Assembly: GCF_020524905.1 (NCBI RefSeq)
Contig: NZ_JAIVKI010000010.1
Location: 95,712-159,711, forward strand
Length of the DNA stretch: 64,000 nt
DNA from: Microbulbifer variabilis
GTDB taxonomy: Bacteria > Pseudomonadota > Gammaproteobacteria > Pseudomonadales > Cellvibrionaceae
Reading direction: 5' to 3'
Below, in pieces: positions 52,378 to 61,818 of the stretch; position 1 is the stretch's first letter, and each line of letters begins with the position of its first letter. The notes under the pieces were generated by a model. It saw nothing but the letters and a program-made list of their open reading frames with translations, searched no databases and was not told the DNA's origin. The translations under genes were made by a program, and so were the position numbers.

Positions 52378-54183
52378 ATGAATTCCCCACAACATATTCT
52401 CGAACACGTCTTCGGCTATACCCACTTCCGCGATCCCCAGGAAGAGGTCATCAACACGCTGGTAGCCGGTGAAGACGCCCTAGTGCTTATGCCCACTGGT
52501 GGCGGCAAATCCCTGTGCTACCAGATTCCAGCCCTAGCCAGGAACGGCTGCGGTGTGGTGATATCCCCATTAATCGCATTGATGCAGGACCAGGTGGAGG
52601 CATTACAGGAGGCTGGTATTCGAGCCGCCTACCTGAACTCTTCCATCTCCTATGACGAAGCCCAGGCCATTGAAAGTCAGTTGCTACACGGCGAGCTCGA
52701 CTTACTCTATTTGGCACCGGAGCGCCTGTTACAACCCAGAACCTTGGCGCTTTTACAGCGTGTCGAACTCTCACTATTCGCCATTGATGAGGCTCACTGT
52801 GTCTCCCAGTGGGGCCATGACTTTCGCGCGGATTACCTACAACTCAGCTGTTTACACGAGCAGTTTCCCAGGGTACCGCGCATAGCGCTGACAGCCACTG
52901 CTGATAAACGGACACGTGCGGAAATAGCACAACGTCTCGATTTGGAGAATGCCCGGCATTTTGTCAGCAGTTTCGATCGTCCGAATATTCAATACCGTAT
53001 CGAACCAAAAGAAAACCAACGCAGGCAACTCCTGCAACTTCTGAAGAACGGGCAAGAAGGCCAGGCTGGTGTAGTTTACTGTCTGTCCCGTGCAAAAGTA
53101 GAGAATACCGCCGAGTGGCTCAGGCAACAGGGCTATACTGCCCTTCCCTATCATGCTGGCCTCCCAGCGGAAACCCGCGCAGAACATCAACGCCGCTTTC
53201 TGCGCGAGGAAGGGGTGATCGTTGTCGCCACCATCGCCTTCGGTATGGGTATCGACAAGCCTGATGTGCGATTTGTGGTACACCTCGACCTGCCCAAGAG
53301 CATCGAAGCCTACTATCAGGAAACCGGTCGGGCTGGGCGCGATGGAGAAGCTTCTATAGCGTTACTGCTCTATGGCCTGGAGGATGTGGTCAAACTAGGG
53401 CAAATGGTGGAATCCTCCGAAGGTAGCGAAGAGCACAAACGCCTCGAGCGCTCACGCCTAAATGCCATGCTGGGCCTGTGCGAAATGACCAGCTGCAGAC
53501 GTCAGGCACTATTACACTATTTTGCTGAGACTCTCGAGCACCCCTGTGGCAACTGTGATATTTGCCAGGAACCACCCGCTACCTGGGATGGCAGTGAAGC
53601 CGCCATCAAGCTGATCTCCTGTGTGTACCGAACCGGTCAACGCTTCGGTGCCAGTCATGTGATTGACGTACTACGCGGCTCAGATAATGAAAAGGTACGT
53701 AAATTCAACCACGATCAGCTCACTACCCATGGTATTGGCAAAGAACTCAGTGGCAGTGAGTGGAGGGCCGTGGTTCGCCAACTGATTGTAAGAGGCTATT
53801 TGGAAGTTGAAGGTGAATTTCAAGGACTCAGGCTCACAGAAAGCTGCCGCCCATTACTGCGCGGAGAGGAAAAGCTACAGCTGCGAAAACTTCCCAAGAA
53901 AATGCCTCGTGCGCAAACCCGGAATCCAAAAGTGCTGGATGATCTAGAACCGGAAGAAGAACCTCTCTGGCTAGCGCTTCGCAACTGCCGCAAACAACTG
54001 GCCGAAGAGCGTGGGGTCCCGCCTTATGTCGTCTTTCACGATGCCACCTTGCGTGGAATGGTAAAAGCGCACCCGCAAACCCACAGTGAACTCCTGGCTG
54101 TCTCCGGTGTTGGCGATAGTAAACTGGAACGTTTTGGTGATGCTTTTCTTGCCGTACTTAGGGACTTCCCGAAACATAATTAA
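52378..54183 (+). CDS. recQ: ATP-dependent DNA helicase RecQ
   Basis: A 601-residue superfamily 2 helicase. Walker A is [15 protein letters not shown] (residues about 37-51) and the DEAH box is [17 protein letters not shown]. Motif VI is [12 protein letters not shown]. The zinc-binding cysteines are CEMTSCRRQ...CGNCDICQ, followed by an RQC winged helix and an HRDC domain (C-terminal 80 residues, [10 protein letters not shown]). The length is normal for RecQ. Confidence 0.97.
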   Translation: MNSPQHILEHVFGYTHFRDPQEEVINTLVAGEDALVLMPTGGGKSLCYQIPALARNGCGVVISPLIALMQDQVEALQEAGIRAAYLNSSISYDEAQAIESQLLHGELDLLYLAPERLLQPRTLALLQRVELSLFAIDEAHCVSQWGHDFRADYLQLSCLHEQFPRVPRIALTATADKRTRAEIAQRLDLENARHFVSSFDRPNIQYRIEPKENQRRQLLQLLKNGQEGQAGVVYCLSRAKVENTAEWLRQQGYTALPYHAGLPAETRAEHQRRFLREEGVIVVATIAFGMGIDKPDVRFVVHLDLPKSIEAYYQETGRAGRDGEASIALLLYGLEDVVKLGQMVESSEGSEEHKRLERSRLNAMLGLCEMTSCRRQALLHYFAETLEHPCGNCDICQEPPATWDGSEAAIKLISCVYRTGQRFGASHVIDVLRGSDNEKVRKFNHDQLTTHGIGKELSGSEWRAVVRQLIVRGYLEVEGEFQGLRLTESCRPLLRGEEKLQLRKLPKKMPRAQTRNPKVLDDLEPEEEPLWLALRNCRKQLAEERGVPPYVVFHDATLRGMVKAHPQTHSELLAVSGVGDSKLERFGDAFLAVLRDFPKHN

Positions 54184-54348
54184 GAACTGCAAGCTAATAG
54201 AAATTATTTAAAAAATAAAAAAAGGTACAAGAGACCTATTTTATTTCATGTACCAACAACTGGTGAATTTTCCCACCTGGGGTTACCTGTGTTACAAAGG
54301 CACAAAGAGGTAAAAAAATAACGTATAAATCCCCAGTGAGAGGAAACC

Positions 54349-55860
54349 ATGAAAGTTATTGGTCACCTGATTAATGGCAAGCTAACAACCAGCGACGATT
54401 CGGCCCAGCACCCTCGCCTACAAGACATAACCAACCCCTCAACGAATGAAATAATCGGTAAGGTCGCACTGGCTGGCAAAGCCACCGTTGAGGAGGCAAT
54501 CTCTGCAGCAGAAGCCGCCTACCCCGCCTGGCGTAACCTGCCCACAGCAAAGCGTGTGCGTATCATGTACCGTTTGCGCGATCTGCTGGAGGAGAATGCG
54601 GAGAAGATCTGCGAGCTGATCACCCTGGAGCACGGTAAAGTGTTCAATGATGCCATGGGTGAGCTGCAGCGGGGCATCGAGAATATTGAATATGTCTGCT
54701 CTTCACCAGAAATGCTCAAAGGCGAGCACAGTAAGAATGTAGGCCCAGCCATTGACTCCTGGAGTGAGTTCCAACCTCTGGGCGTCTGTGCAGGAATTAC
54801 CCCATTTAACTTTCCGGCCATGGTGCCTCTATGGATGTGGCCAATGGCGATTGCCTGCGGCAACACCTTTATCTTAAAACCCTCCGAGCGCACTCCCTCC
54901 TCCGCCCTGTTTATCGCCGAACTGGGGATTGAGGCCGGCATCCCGGCCGGGGTTTTAAATGTTGTTAACGGCGATAAAGAAGCCGTGGATACACTGCTGA
55001 CCGACAAGCGTATTCAGGCCGTAAGCTTCGTAGGCTCAACGCCCATTGCAGAATATGTCTACACCACAGGTACTGCACACGGCAAAAGAGTTCAGGCCTT
55101 TGGCGGTGCAAAAAATCATGCCATCGTGATGCCGGATGCCGATCTCGACAATGCCGTAGCCGCATTAATGGGTGCTGCCTTCGGCTCCTGTGGCGAGCGT
55201 TGTATGGCTATTTCTGTAGCCGTTGCAGTAGGTGATGATACAGCCAACACTTTAGTAGCAAAACTTAAGGCGCAAATTTCCCAACTAAAGATTGGCGATG
55301 GCATGGACAACCAAAACGATATGGGGCCTTTGGTTACCAGTACTCACTTAAACAAGGTTGAAGGCTTTATTGCTGCTGGTATCGAAGAAGGCGCAGAATT
55401 GGTAGTGGATGGCCGCAATATTAAGGTACCAGGCTATGGAAGTGGCAATTACCTAGGAGCCTGTTTGTTTGATCGTGTAACCCAAGAGATGGCCATACAT
55501 CGCAGTGAAATTTTTGGTCCAGTACTCTGCGTAATGCGTGTAGATACCATGCAGGAAGCGATGGATATCATTGATGCTCACGAGTACGGCAATGGTACTT
55601 GTCTATTTACGAGAGATGGAGAAGCTGCCCGTTACTTTAGTGACAACATTAAAGTAGGTATGGTGGGCATCAATGTGCCTTTACCGGTGCCTGTAGCGCA
55701 TCACAGTTTCGGCGGCTGGAAACGCTCCCTTTTTGGAGACCTGCACGCTTATGGGCCAGATTCCGTACGATTTTATACCAAGCGGAAAACTATCACCCAG
55801 CGCTGGCCTGCGAGTGGGGTAAGAGAAGGTGCACAGTTCAGCTTCCCAAGTAATAGCTAA
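54349..55860 (+). CDS. mmsA: CoA-acylating methylmalonate-semialdehyde dehydrogenase
   Basis: An aldehyde dehydrogenase-fold enzyme of 503 residues in valine and inositol breakdown, making propionyl-CoA. NAD-binding blocks are GITPFNFPAMVPLWM and VGSTPIAEYVY. The catalytic Cys is in GSCGERCMAIS. The CoA-type signature is QAFGGAKNHAIVMPDAD. It stands without mmsB or other valine genes. A TATCCG/CGGATA-like GC stem follows the stop. Confidence 0.94.
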   Translation: MKVIGHLINGKLTTSDDSAQHPRLQDITNPSTNEIIGKVALAGKATVEEAISAAEAAYPAWRNLPTAKRVRIMYRLRDLLEENAEKICELITLEHGKVFNDAMGELQRGIENIEYVCSSPEMLKGEHSKNVGPAIDSWSEFQPLGVCAGITPFNFPAMVPLWMWPMAIACGNTFILKPSERTPSSALFIAELGIEAGIPAGVLNVVNGDKEAVDTLLTDKRIQAVSFVGSTPIAEYVYTTGTAHGKRVQAFGGAKNHAIVMPDADLDNAVAALMGAAFGSCGERCMAISVAVAVGDDTANTLVAKLKAQISQLKIGDGMDNQNDMGPLVTSTHLNKVEGFIAAGIEEGAELVVDGRNIKVPGYGSGNYLGACLFDRVTQEMAIHRSEIFGPVLCVMRVDTMQEAMDIIDAHEYGNGTCLFTRDGEAARYFSDNIKVGMVGINVPLPVPVAHHSFGGWKRSLFGDLHAYGPDSVRFYTKRKTITQRWPASGVREGAQFSFPSNS

Positions 55861-55991
55861 TTAGAGATAAAATCAGGGGCGGATATCCGTCCCTTCCACC
55901 AGTAAAAAGCATCAATTTAAGCCCCCCCAAATAAGCCTCCCTCCCTTGATGTACCGGCAATAACGGAAGCCTAAAATCTAAGGAGATAGAG

Positions 55992-56264
55992 ATGACCAAT
56001 AAATCTAGCCCCAAAACAATCATTAAAGCATTTATAACTCTTCTGTTTTTCTTACTTACTACCTCCATATCTTCACTATCCATAGCGCAAAGTGCGACCC
56101 TGAAACAGTGCCAAACTTGGAACAATAAGATTGAGCACTATCAAGACAAAAGAAAAAAGGGAGGCTCCGGTAAAAAGATGGATGAATGGAAGGGAAAGAT
56201 TCGGCAGTACCGAGATAAGTTCAGGAAAAATAAATGCAGTAGGTATGGAAGAAGACTAGGTTAA
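55992..56264 (+). CDS. Small exported basic protein
   Basis: A 90-residue protein with a signal peptide (hydrophobic AFITLLFFLLTTSIS, cleavage near IAQS). The mature part is short, Lys/Arg-rich and helical: LKQCQTWNNKIEHYQDKRKKGGSGKKMDEWKGKIRQY. It has two cysteines (QC and KCSRYGRR). Not recognised. Short basic helices with Cys could pair into a small disulfide hairpin. Confidence 0.6.
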   Translation: MTNKSSPKTIIKAFITLLFFLLTTSISSLSIAQSATLKQCQTWNNKIEHYQDKRKKGGSGKKMDEWKGKIRQYRDKFRKNKCSRYGRRLG

Positions 56265-56321
56265 AGCCGCTCAGAGAGAAAAGGATTTAGCTTTACCCCC
56301 AAAGTGACTCATGAAATAAAT

Positions 56322-56343
56322 AAAAAAAGGGCGCAACGCGCCC
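56322..56343 (-). terminator. Terminator of the OmpW-like gene
   Basis: Minus-strand GGGCGC-GTT-GCGCCC stem followed by TTTTTTTATTTATT, about 20 bp past the stop. The other strand also has a short T-run (CCTTTTC). Confidence 0.9.
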
Positions 56344-56364
56344 CTTTTCAAAGGATAAGATTGA

Positions 56365-57255
56365 TTACCAGTTGAAATCAAACTTATAGCCTACACCGAT
56401 ATTGAATACCCAGGGATCAAACTCGTAGTCACCTCCGAATCTGTGCTCCCACCAGCGGCCAAAATCGTCATCATCATCAAAGAGACGGCGATTGAACGTA
56501 TCTACTTCGATATCAGTGGTTACATCATAGTAAATAGCAGCCACATTAATCAGCCAGCTACTATCATGGCCAAAGGTGAAATCAACACCAATTTGCCATG
56601 TATAACCCCAGCTATCGCCAAAGTTCAAACGGCCATCCCAGTCACGCCAGACTAGATTATCATCATCATCCTCATACCAGAAACCCCAGTGTCTGAGGCG
56701 CTCATCACTGAAGTCGGTATAGTTAATACCGATACCCATGTAAGGCTGTACCAGGCAGCTGGGATCCAGTGGATACCAGTTCAGATATGCAGCCGTGGTT
56801 TGGGGCTTCCAGCGAGCAAAATCACCTCGACGGCGATCAAATAGATTATCATCCCAGTCATCATCCCAGAAACGCCACAGCCAAGGATCACGACTACCAC
56901 CAGTATGTCGATCACCTTGTTGGTAGCTCAGGGAAACACCCCAGTGATCAGTTGGCTTCCATTCAGCATTGATAAACCATCCCCACTCACCATCTGGGTC
57001 AAGGTTGGTTCGGAAGGCACCCCAATCATTAAAACGATTAAAATCGTCATCATCATCGTCGTACCAGCGAAGCCACCGATCAGCAAAGGTTACATTGTCT
57101 GAATTTGGTGACCAGTAAGCTCCGCCAATCCGGATCTTGAACTCCTGGGTAGGAGGGGGTGGTGGGGCATAGCCAGCAGGTCCTGCCGAAGCGACACTAG
57201 AGATTGCTAAGGCGAGGGGCGTCATAACGGGGATCAGAATACGCGTCATCTTCAT
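56365..57255 (-). CDS. OmpW-like outer-membrane protein with Asp clusters
   Basis: 296 residues from the ATG at 57255, with GGAG 9 nt upstream; an in-frame ATG at 57270 is less likely. A signal peptide (ending SVASA) leads to an eight-stranded-barrel family pattern: KIRIGGAYWSPNSDN at the start, QPYMGIGINYTDF in the middle, and WLINVAAIYYDVTTDIEVD, VFNIGVGYKFDFNW at the end, with a terminal aromatic residue. It contains six runs of 4-5 Asp, mostly in loops (YDDDDDDFNRFND, YEDDDDNLVW, FDDDDDFGRWW), which are unusual for OmpW. Metal or cation binding is possible but not shown. Confidence 0.75.
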   Translation of the reverse strand: MKMTRILIPVMTPLALAISSVASAGPAGYAPPPPPTQEFKIRIGGAYWSPNSDNVTFADRWLRWYDDDDDDFNRFNDWGAFRTNLDPDGEWGWFINAEWKPTDHWGVSLSYQQGDRHTGGSRDPWLWRFWDDDWDDNLFDRRRGDFARWKPQTTAAYLNWYPLDPSCLVQPYMGIGINYTDFSDERLRHWGFWYEDDDDNLVWRDWDGRLNFGDSWGYTWQIGVDFTFGHDSSWLINVAAIYYDVTTDIEVDTFNRRLFDDDDDFGRWWEHRFGGDYEFDPWVFNIGVGYKFDFNW

Positions 57256-57730
57256 TTGTGGTAACTCCATTGAAATTCAGCAGATCAAACAGCAATCAGC
57301 CCAATCAATGGTCAGTCTAGTCGCACGAAATCACAGATGTAGAAAAAACAAACAAATGTTGGCGCCCAAATATAATTCTACGTTTTTATGGCACCGATAA
57401 GATCTTTTGACGCGAAAATTAACAATCAGATCTTAATCTAACAAGGAATCTAGCGCCCACAGTATTTCTTCGGTTGTGAGTTGGACAACTAGTATTACCT
57501 CAAATTCCAATAGGGGCTGACACAATTTCATGCCTAAAAATAAAAACAGGAATGAATTAGGAGAGCCAGAATAGAGTTGGCATAAAAACCCACATTTTGC
57601 CTTAAGCTGGAAATAAAAGAATTACTTTCAGAAAAATTGAATAAATATCGCATTATCAGAAATTACAGCCTAACAACTTTTGGCTTAATTTCTCTGCTTC
57701 AAGGGATTATAAGCGCGAGGTGAAAACCTT
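57256..57730. other. Intergenic between the OmpW-like gene and the 17-codon ORF
   Basis: No ORF supported. The region contains the upstream sequences of the OmpW-like gene and of the short ORF. A TTGAAT-like box is near 57637 but no clear matching -10 is seen. Confidence 0.4.
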
Positions 57731-57784
57731 ATGAATATATCTGGGAATGTTAAAACTTGTGAACTCAAAATCAGGCTGCTCTAA
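57731..57784 (+). CDS. 17-codon ORF ending in a terminator (leader or small-protein candidate)
   Basis: ATG 57731 has an AGGTG ribosome site 8 nt upstream. It encodes MNISGNVKTCELKIRLL. The stop codon lies in the loop side of the terminator that follows (57773-57812). No gene lies in the direction of transcription within 0.1 kb, because bolA is on the opposite strand. It could be a small RNA that carries a micropeptide. Confidence 0.4.
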   Translation: MNISGNVKTCELKIRLL

Positions 57785-57812
57785 ATTGGGTCAGGGCAGC
57801 CTGGTTTTTTTG
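57773..57812 (+). terminator. Orphan Rho-independent terminator
   Basis: AGGCTGC (57773-57779) pairs with GCAGCCT (57796-57802), then GGTTTTTTTG. It has a 16-nt loop. The T-run is on the plus strand, so it ends a plus-strand transcript that no annotated gene explains. Confidence 0.75.
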
Positions 57813-57932
57813 TTGTTTTTATAAGCTTCCCCCCGAAAAAACACTCTTCTCAGGGGTGGAACGTCGCTAAACCCTACGAACATCAAGGATGTGTACGCGC
57901 GGGTATATTAACTTGATATAGCCTGTTACCAC

Positions 57933-58241
57933 TTACTCTTTCTTGCTACCACCCTGACATTCAGGGCTCTCGGGAGCGTCGCCTTCCCACTCATTCGGCG
58001 CATAGGTATGGAGAGCCAAGGCATGGATGGGGCCAGCCAATTCATCGGCAAGAACGGCATAAACTTTTTGATGACGCTGAACTTTTCGAATTGATTCGAA
58101 GGCCTCGCTCACCAGTACCACACGGAAGTGCATTTCAGATCCTGCTGGAACATTATGCAAATGGCTTTCACATTGAACATCAATAAATTGGGGATGGAAG
58201 CTAGCGGTTAATTTTTCTTCGATCTGATTTGCAAGGCTCAT
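57933..58241 (-). CDS. bolA: BolA-family protein
   Basis: A 102-residue stress and Fe-S related regulator. It opens with SLANQIEEKLTASFHPQFIDVQCESHLH. The conserved helix-turn-helix-like core is HFRVVLVSEAFESIRKVQRHQKVYAVLADEL, ending LALHTYAPNEW with the C-terminal His. Adjacent to djlA on the same strand, 170 bp apart. It commonly pairs with a monothiol glutaredoxin, not present here. Confidence 0.93.
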   Translation of the reverse strand: MSLANQIEEKLTASFHPQFIDVQCESHLHNVPAGSEMHFRVVLVSEAFESIRKVQRHQKVYAVLADELAGPIHALALHTYAPNEWEGDAPESPECQGGSKKE

Positions 58242-58414
58242 AAATTCTCTTTACAAATTTTCTTCAGGTGAGTCTTCAGGATTTTTTATTTCAAACAATG
58301 AGCTGAAACAAAAGATTTATGTACTACCGCCACCTAGCTAGGAAAAACAGCAGGAAGGCTAGCAGATCTTCCGACCTGCTTAGCATTCCGCGACGTGCCT
58401 TCAAGGCAAGGCAA

Positions 58415-59197
58415 TTAACTGGCAACTTTTGTCTTGCTCTTCCGGGCTTCAACTATTGCCTCGTACGCAACGGTGATACTCTTCATTTGATCTTCGGCGT
58501 GACGCATAAACTCCTCAGGAAGCCCCTTGGACGCCATTTTGTCAGGGTGATACTCAGCAGCCTTACGGCGATAGGCCAACTTCAAATCCTTATCGCTGGT
58601 TTCCTCAGAGCAACCAAGCACTGCGTAATGCTGTTGAAGCTCAGAAGCACTGCTTCCCCTACCGTGCCCAAATTGATTTTGCATGGCCTCAAAGAATGAT
58701 TCATGCAAGCCCAAATCCGCAGTAATTTTTCTGAGAATGACTTCCTCAGAGGAATGCAATTCACCATCTGCGTAAGCAACAGCAAATAAAAGGCGATAAA
58801 CCATTTCCCGCATCGCCTGGTTCTGGACCAACATACGATATTGTTTTGCATAATCGTAAATGCTGTACTTATCCGTCTTCGCATTCTCAAAGATTCGGAT
58901 TGCATGTTTGCGATCCTCGGCGCTCAGGCGAAGATTATTTTGGATAAAATCCTCGATCAGCTGCACTTCCGCTTTGGATACTTGCCCATCTGCCTTGGCC
59001 ATCTTGGCCAGCATGGAAAATAAGGTAACAATAAAAACTTTCTGGGCGCCTTCTTTATTTAGGACTGCAGCAGCACTACCCAGGCGCTTTAGGCCAGATC
59101 CAAAGGAGCTACCAATCCAGGCACCCAAGGCCGCGCCAATAGGGCCTCCAAACATAAAACCAAATCCGGCACCAATTCCCGCCCCTAACCAGGACAT
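58415..59197 (-). CDS. djlA: Membrane-anchored co-chaperone DjlA
   Basis: 260 residues from the ATG at 59197, with a GGAGGAG ribosome site 7 nt upstream. An N-terminal glycine-zipper transmembrane segment (about residues 5-30) is followed by a TerB-like domain (about 50-170, FSMLAKMAKADGQVSKAEVQL). The C-terminal J domain (about 190-250) contains the HPD motif in YHPDKMASKGLPEEF. It stimulates the DnaK ATPase at the inner membrane. Confidence 0.93.
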   Translation of the reverse strand: MSWLGAGIGAGFGFMFGGPIGAALGAWIGSSFGSGLKRLGSAAAVLNKEGAQKVFIVTLFSMLAKMAKADGQVSKAEVQLIEDFIQNNLRLSAEDRKHAIRIFENAKTDKYSIYDYAKQYRMLVQNQAMREMVYRLLFAVAYADGELHSSEEVILRKITADLGLHESFFEAMQNQFGHGRGSSASELQQHYAVLGCSEETSDKDLKLAYRRKAAEYHPDKMASKGLPEEFMRHAEDQMKSITVAYEAIVEARKSKTKVAS

Positions 59198-59435
59198 ACA
59201 CTCTCCTCCGAACGCCAAGTGGCGCTCCAATATCATCTAAATCAAACTGTTAAATCCCGGCTATCTTACCACGTGTAAGAGAACGTCAGCCGAAAGACGT
59301 GACTAAAAAGTCAAGCGCACTTTTCCTTAAGGCGTCACCTTGATCCCTGTCAGGTACATTTAGTTTCCTAACAGTCTCCCTCTATCTGCCACAATGATGT
59401 ACAGGGCATTCTCATAGGAAATGAGGAAAGGCTAA

Positions 59436-60053
59436 ATGAAACTGCGGCGAGCGGTAGGCTTATTGCGCCATTTAACAATGAGCCTTCTTATATTGCTGGT
59501 TTTTACAGGGTGCGAAAACCGGCAGGATACAAATAGTCAGGCTACCGAGTCACAATCTAACAAGGTTGATACCACTGGTCATCAGGACTGGGAAACCATT
59601 GTTGAAGTACTCCTTCACCCCCGCTGCTTGAATTGTCACCAGCTGGAGTTGCCTCTTATCAATCAAGGCTCCCCTCATGTACCCCGCGTAGAACGGGGGC
59701 CCGATAATATGGGCATAGGCACAATGCGCTGCAGTAACTGCCACTCCAACCAGAATAATCCAGTAACTGGCGCACCCGGTGCACCGGGTTGGGCTATGGC
59801 CCCCATCAGCCTTAACTGGTCTGATATGTCGTCGGCCCAAATCTGCAAGCTGCTGACCACCCCCCAAGATAATGGCGGCCGCTCCCCGGAGCAGTTGATG
59901 CAATTTATGAGTGAGAATCCCCTCGCTCTTTGGGGCTGGAATCCTGGCGGCAAGAGGGAACCCGTCAATATTCCCCACGAGAAACTGGTAGAGGCACTAA
60001 AAGGTTGGATAGCCGCAGGAACACCCTGTCCACCACAGGCTCCTTCAGATTAA
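59436..60053 (+). CDS. Dihaem-type cytochrome c lipoprotein
   Basis: A 205-residue exported lipoprotein (lipobox FTGC, about residue 26). Two haem-attachment motifs are visible, CLNCH (in LLHPRCLNCHQLELP) and CSNCH (in GTMRCSNCHSNQ), so it should be matured by the Ccm system. The mature region resembles the cytochrome subunits of molybdenum hydroxylase (isoquinoline oxidoreductase-like) enzymes, ending GWIAAGTPCPP. No oxidoreductase gene is adjacent. An AGGAAATGAGGAAAGG ribosome region precedes the ATG. Confidence 0.82.
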   Translation: MKLRRAVGLLRHLTMSLLILLVFTGCENRQDTNSQATESQSNKVDTTGHQDWETIVEVLLHPRCLNCHQLELPLINQGSPHVPRVERGPDNMGIGTMRCSNCHSNQNNPVTGAPGAPGWAMAPISLNWSDMSSAQICKLLTTPQDNGGRSPEQLMQFMSENPLALWGWNPGGKREPVNIPHEKLVEALKGWIAAGTPCPPQAPSD

Positions 60054-60127
60054 CTGCTAGCGGGGAGAGGGTTGATGAGGCAAAGGCTAGAGGGGCACTA
60101 TTTGTTAACCCCTCTACTCAAGTCCCT

Positions 60128-61030
60128 CTATTTAAGTCCCTCTGCTCCCGATAAAGCCAGGGCCAAGTCATCCAGCCATCCTTTATGCCCTCCCCTCCAA
60201 GCGATAAAAAGCTCTTCTTGCGGCTCTACAAATTCACCGGCAACCTTTATTTTTGCACCACCCACATCCTCAGCAAGAGCTTCTGGCAGCAAAGCGAGAA
60301 ACTGACCCGTTTGAATCAGGCGGCTAAGCACTCCATAGTCATTCACCATGACCTGAAGCTTTCTGGCAGGTAGGTTTTCTCCCCAACCATCACTGCCGAT
60401 GCCTCTCTCCTCACCACAGAACGGAGAAATTCTCGGTGCAGCAAAGGGGTATTGTTGAATAATATCTATTGGCACCCCAGATTTTGACCACTTATCAGAG
60501 GCCAAGGGATGGCCAGGCCCTGCAACGATACACAGGGTTTCTATTCCCAGTCTGCGTGTCGTTATCCGGGCTGGTACCTGCCCCAATACTGCTCCGGTGA
60601 TTATGGCCAAGTCCATCTCCCCTCTCACCAGCATGCTCAGTGCCAAGGATTCATAGGCAGAAGTCAATGATAGGCGGGCTTTTGGGTGTCTTTCTGCCAA
60701 CTTACTTTGAATTAAGGCAGCCCAGGTCAGTTGCAAGACTGCAGGAGCCGCCACCCGACACTCGGGTAAATTGCCCAACCCATCGAGTTCAGCCTGGGCC
60801 TGCCGCGCGATGGCTGTAATCTCAGCTGCCCGCCCCTGTAATCGACGCCCCGCATCGTTGAGCCGGATTTGTTTGCCCACCCGGTCGAATAAACGCGTGT
60901 TCAACGCCTTTTCCAGACGACGTAAAACCTTACTTAAGCCCCCAGGGGTCGTATCCAAACGGTCAGCCGAGCGCTGCAGGTTTTCTGTAGCGGCAATAAC
61001 AAGGAATTTCTCAAGATCTTCTATTTCCAT
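60128..61030 (-). CDS. LysR-family transcriptional regulator
   Basis: A 300-residue regulator. The winged HTH (residues 1-60, MEIEDLEKFLVIAATENLQRSADRLDTTPGGLSKVLRRLEKALNTRLFDR) is followed by an effector domain (about 90-295) with alternating Rossmann-like repeats. The next gene upstream on the other strand is the unknown exported protein at 61170. Effector and target are not readable from the sequence. Confidence 0.93.
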   Translation of the reverse strand: MEIEDLEKFLVIAATENLQRSADRLDTTPGGLSKVLRRLEKALNTRLFDRVGKQIRLNDAGRRLQGRAAEITAIARQAQAELDGLGNLPECRVAAPAVLQLTWAALIQSKLAERHPKARLSLTSAYESLALSMLVRGEMDLAIITGAVLGQVPARITTRRLGIETLCIVAGPGHPLASDKWSKSGVPIDIIQQYPFAAPRISPFCGEERGIGSDGWGENLPARKLQVMVNDYGVLSRLIQTGQFLALLPEALAEDVGGAKIKVAGEFVEPQEELFIAWRGGHKGWLDDLALALSGAEGLK

Positions 61031-61169
61031 TTTGGAATCAAAAGCTGTAGATATTGAATCGATTGGTAACCAATGTACGTTTAAAATCGCAAAACACCAA
61101 GCCTTTGGGTCCGCTTAATAGCAAGGAGCTTCCTATGTAGCGGTCCCACCACTAGGAACTGACAGACTG

Positions 61170-61817
61170 ATGGGCAAACTTTCTCGACTCTGGGGATTCA
61201 GTATTTCGGCAGCCTTAACCATGGCAGCGGCATTAACGACTGCAGACGATTCGAACGGCACTCATGGTATGGCGCTATTTCCCATAAAAGGGCAACTCAT
61301 TGCCTCCCATATGCCTCTTCACAGCAGGCGCCACGGACACCAGATTCTTCTGGCGCTGGAATCAGATAATGATAAAGCCATTGTTGAGCTGGCTCAGAAC
61401 ACACCGTTCATTTCTCTCAAGCCCGAAGAATTCTCCTTAAACCGTTTGCGCAACGGCGATTTAGGTTTTTTTACCGGTGAAGTATTTAATGGCCACTTTG
61501 AGCGTGAAGGAAAAGTTCAACTGAAATCTATTCAATTCAGGGTTGCCAACAAGTTACTAGACCGCCCCCTCACTCGCAAAGAGAATGGTCACTACCGTTT
61601 GGTGCACTTAAATTCAACGAGCCTGCTTATCCACGAAATAGCATCCCCTCCCAGTTTCGACCAGATTCTGGAAGTTACTGCGGGCCCATCTGCTCCCGAC
61701 TCTATCAACACGGATAGTAAACGCCCTGTTTCTGAAGCCCACTGGCCTGAACGTCTCAAAGAAGCGGGGATTGTGTTTCGCCGACAGCTCTACCTGGAAA
61801 AGCAGGACTTTCAATAA
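61170..61817 (+). CDS. Unknown exported protein
   Basis: 215 residues with a signal peptide (RLWGFSISAALTMAAALTTA). The mature region is beta-rich (GQLIASHMPLHSRRHGHQILLALES, SIQFRVANKLLDRPL, YRLVHLNSTSLLIHEI) with no recognised motif. It shares a transcript direction with the GATase-like gene 1 bp downstream, and the LysR gene is divergent, so a link is possible but unproven. Confidence 0.65.
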   Translation: MGKLSRLWGFSISAALTMAAALTTADDSNGTHGMALFPIKGQLIASHMPLHSRRHGHQILLALESDNDKAIVELAQNTPFISLKPEEFSLNRLRNGDLGFFTGEVFNGHFEREGKVQLKSIQFRVANKLLDRPLTRKENGHYRLVHLNSTSLLIHEIASPPSFDQILEVTAGPSAPDSINTDSKRPVSEAHWPERLKEAGIVFRRQLYLEKQDFQ

Positions 61818-61818
61818 G

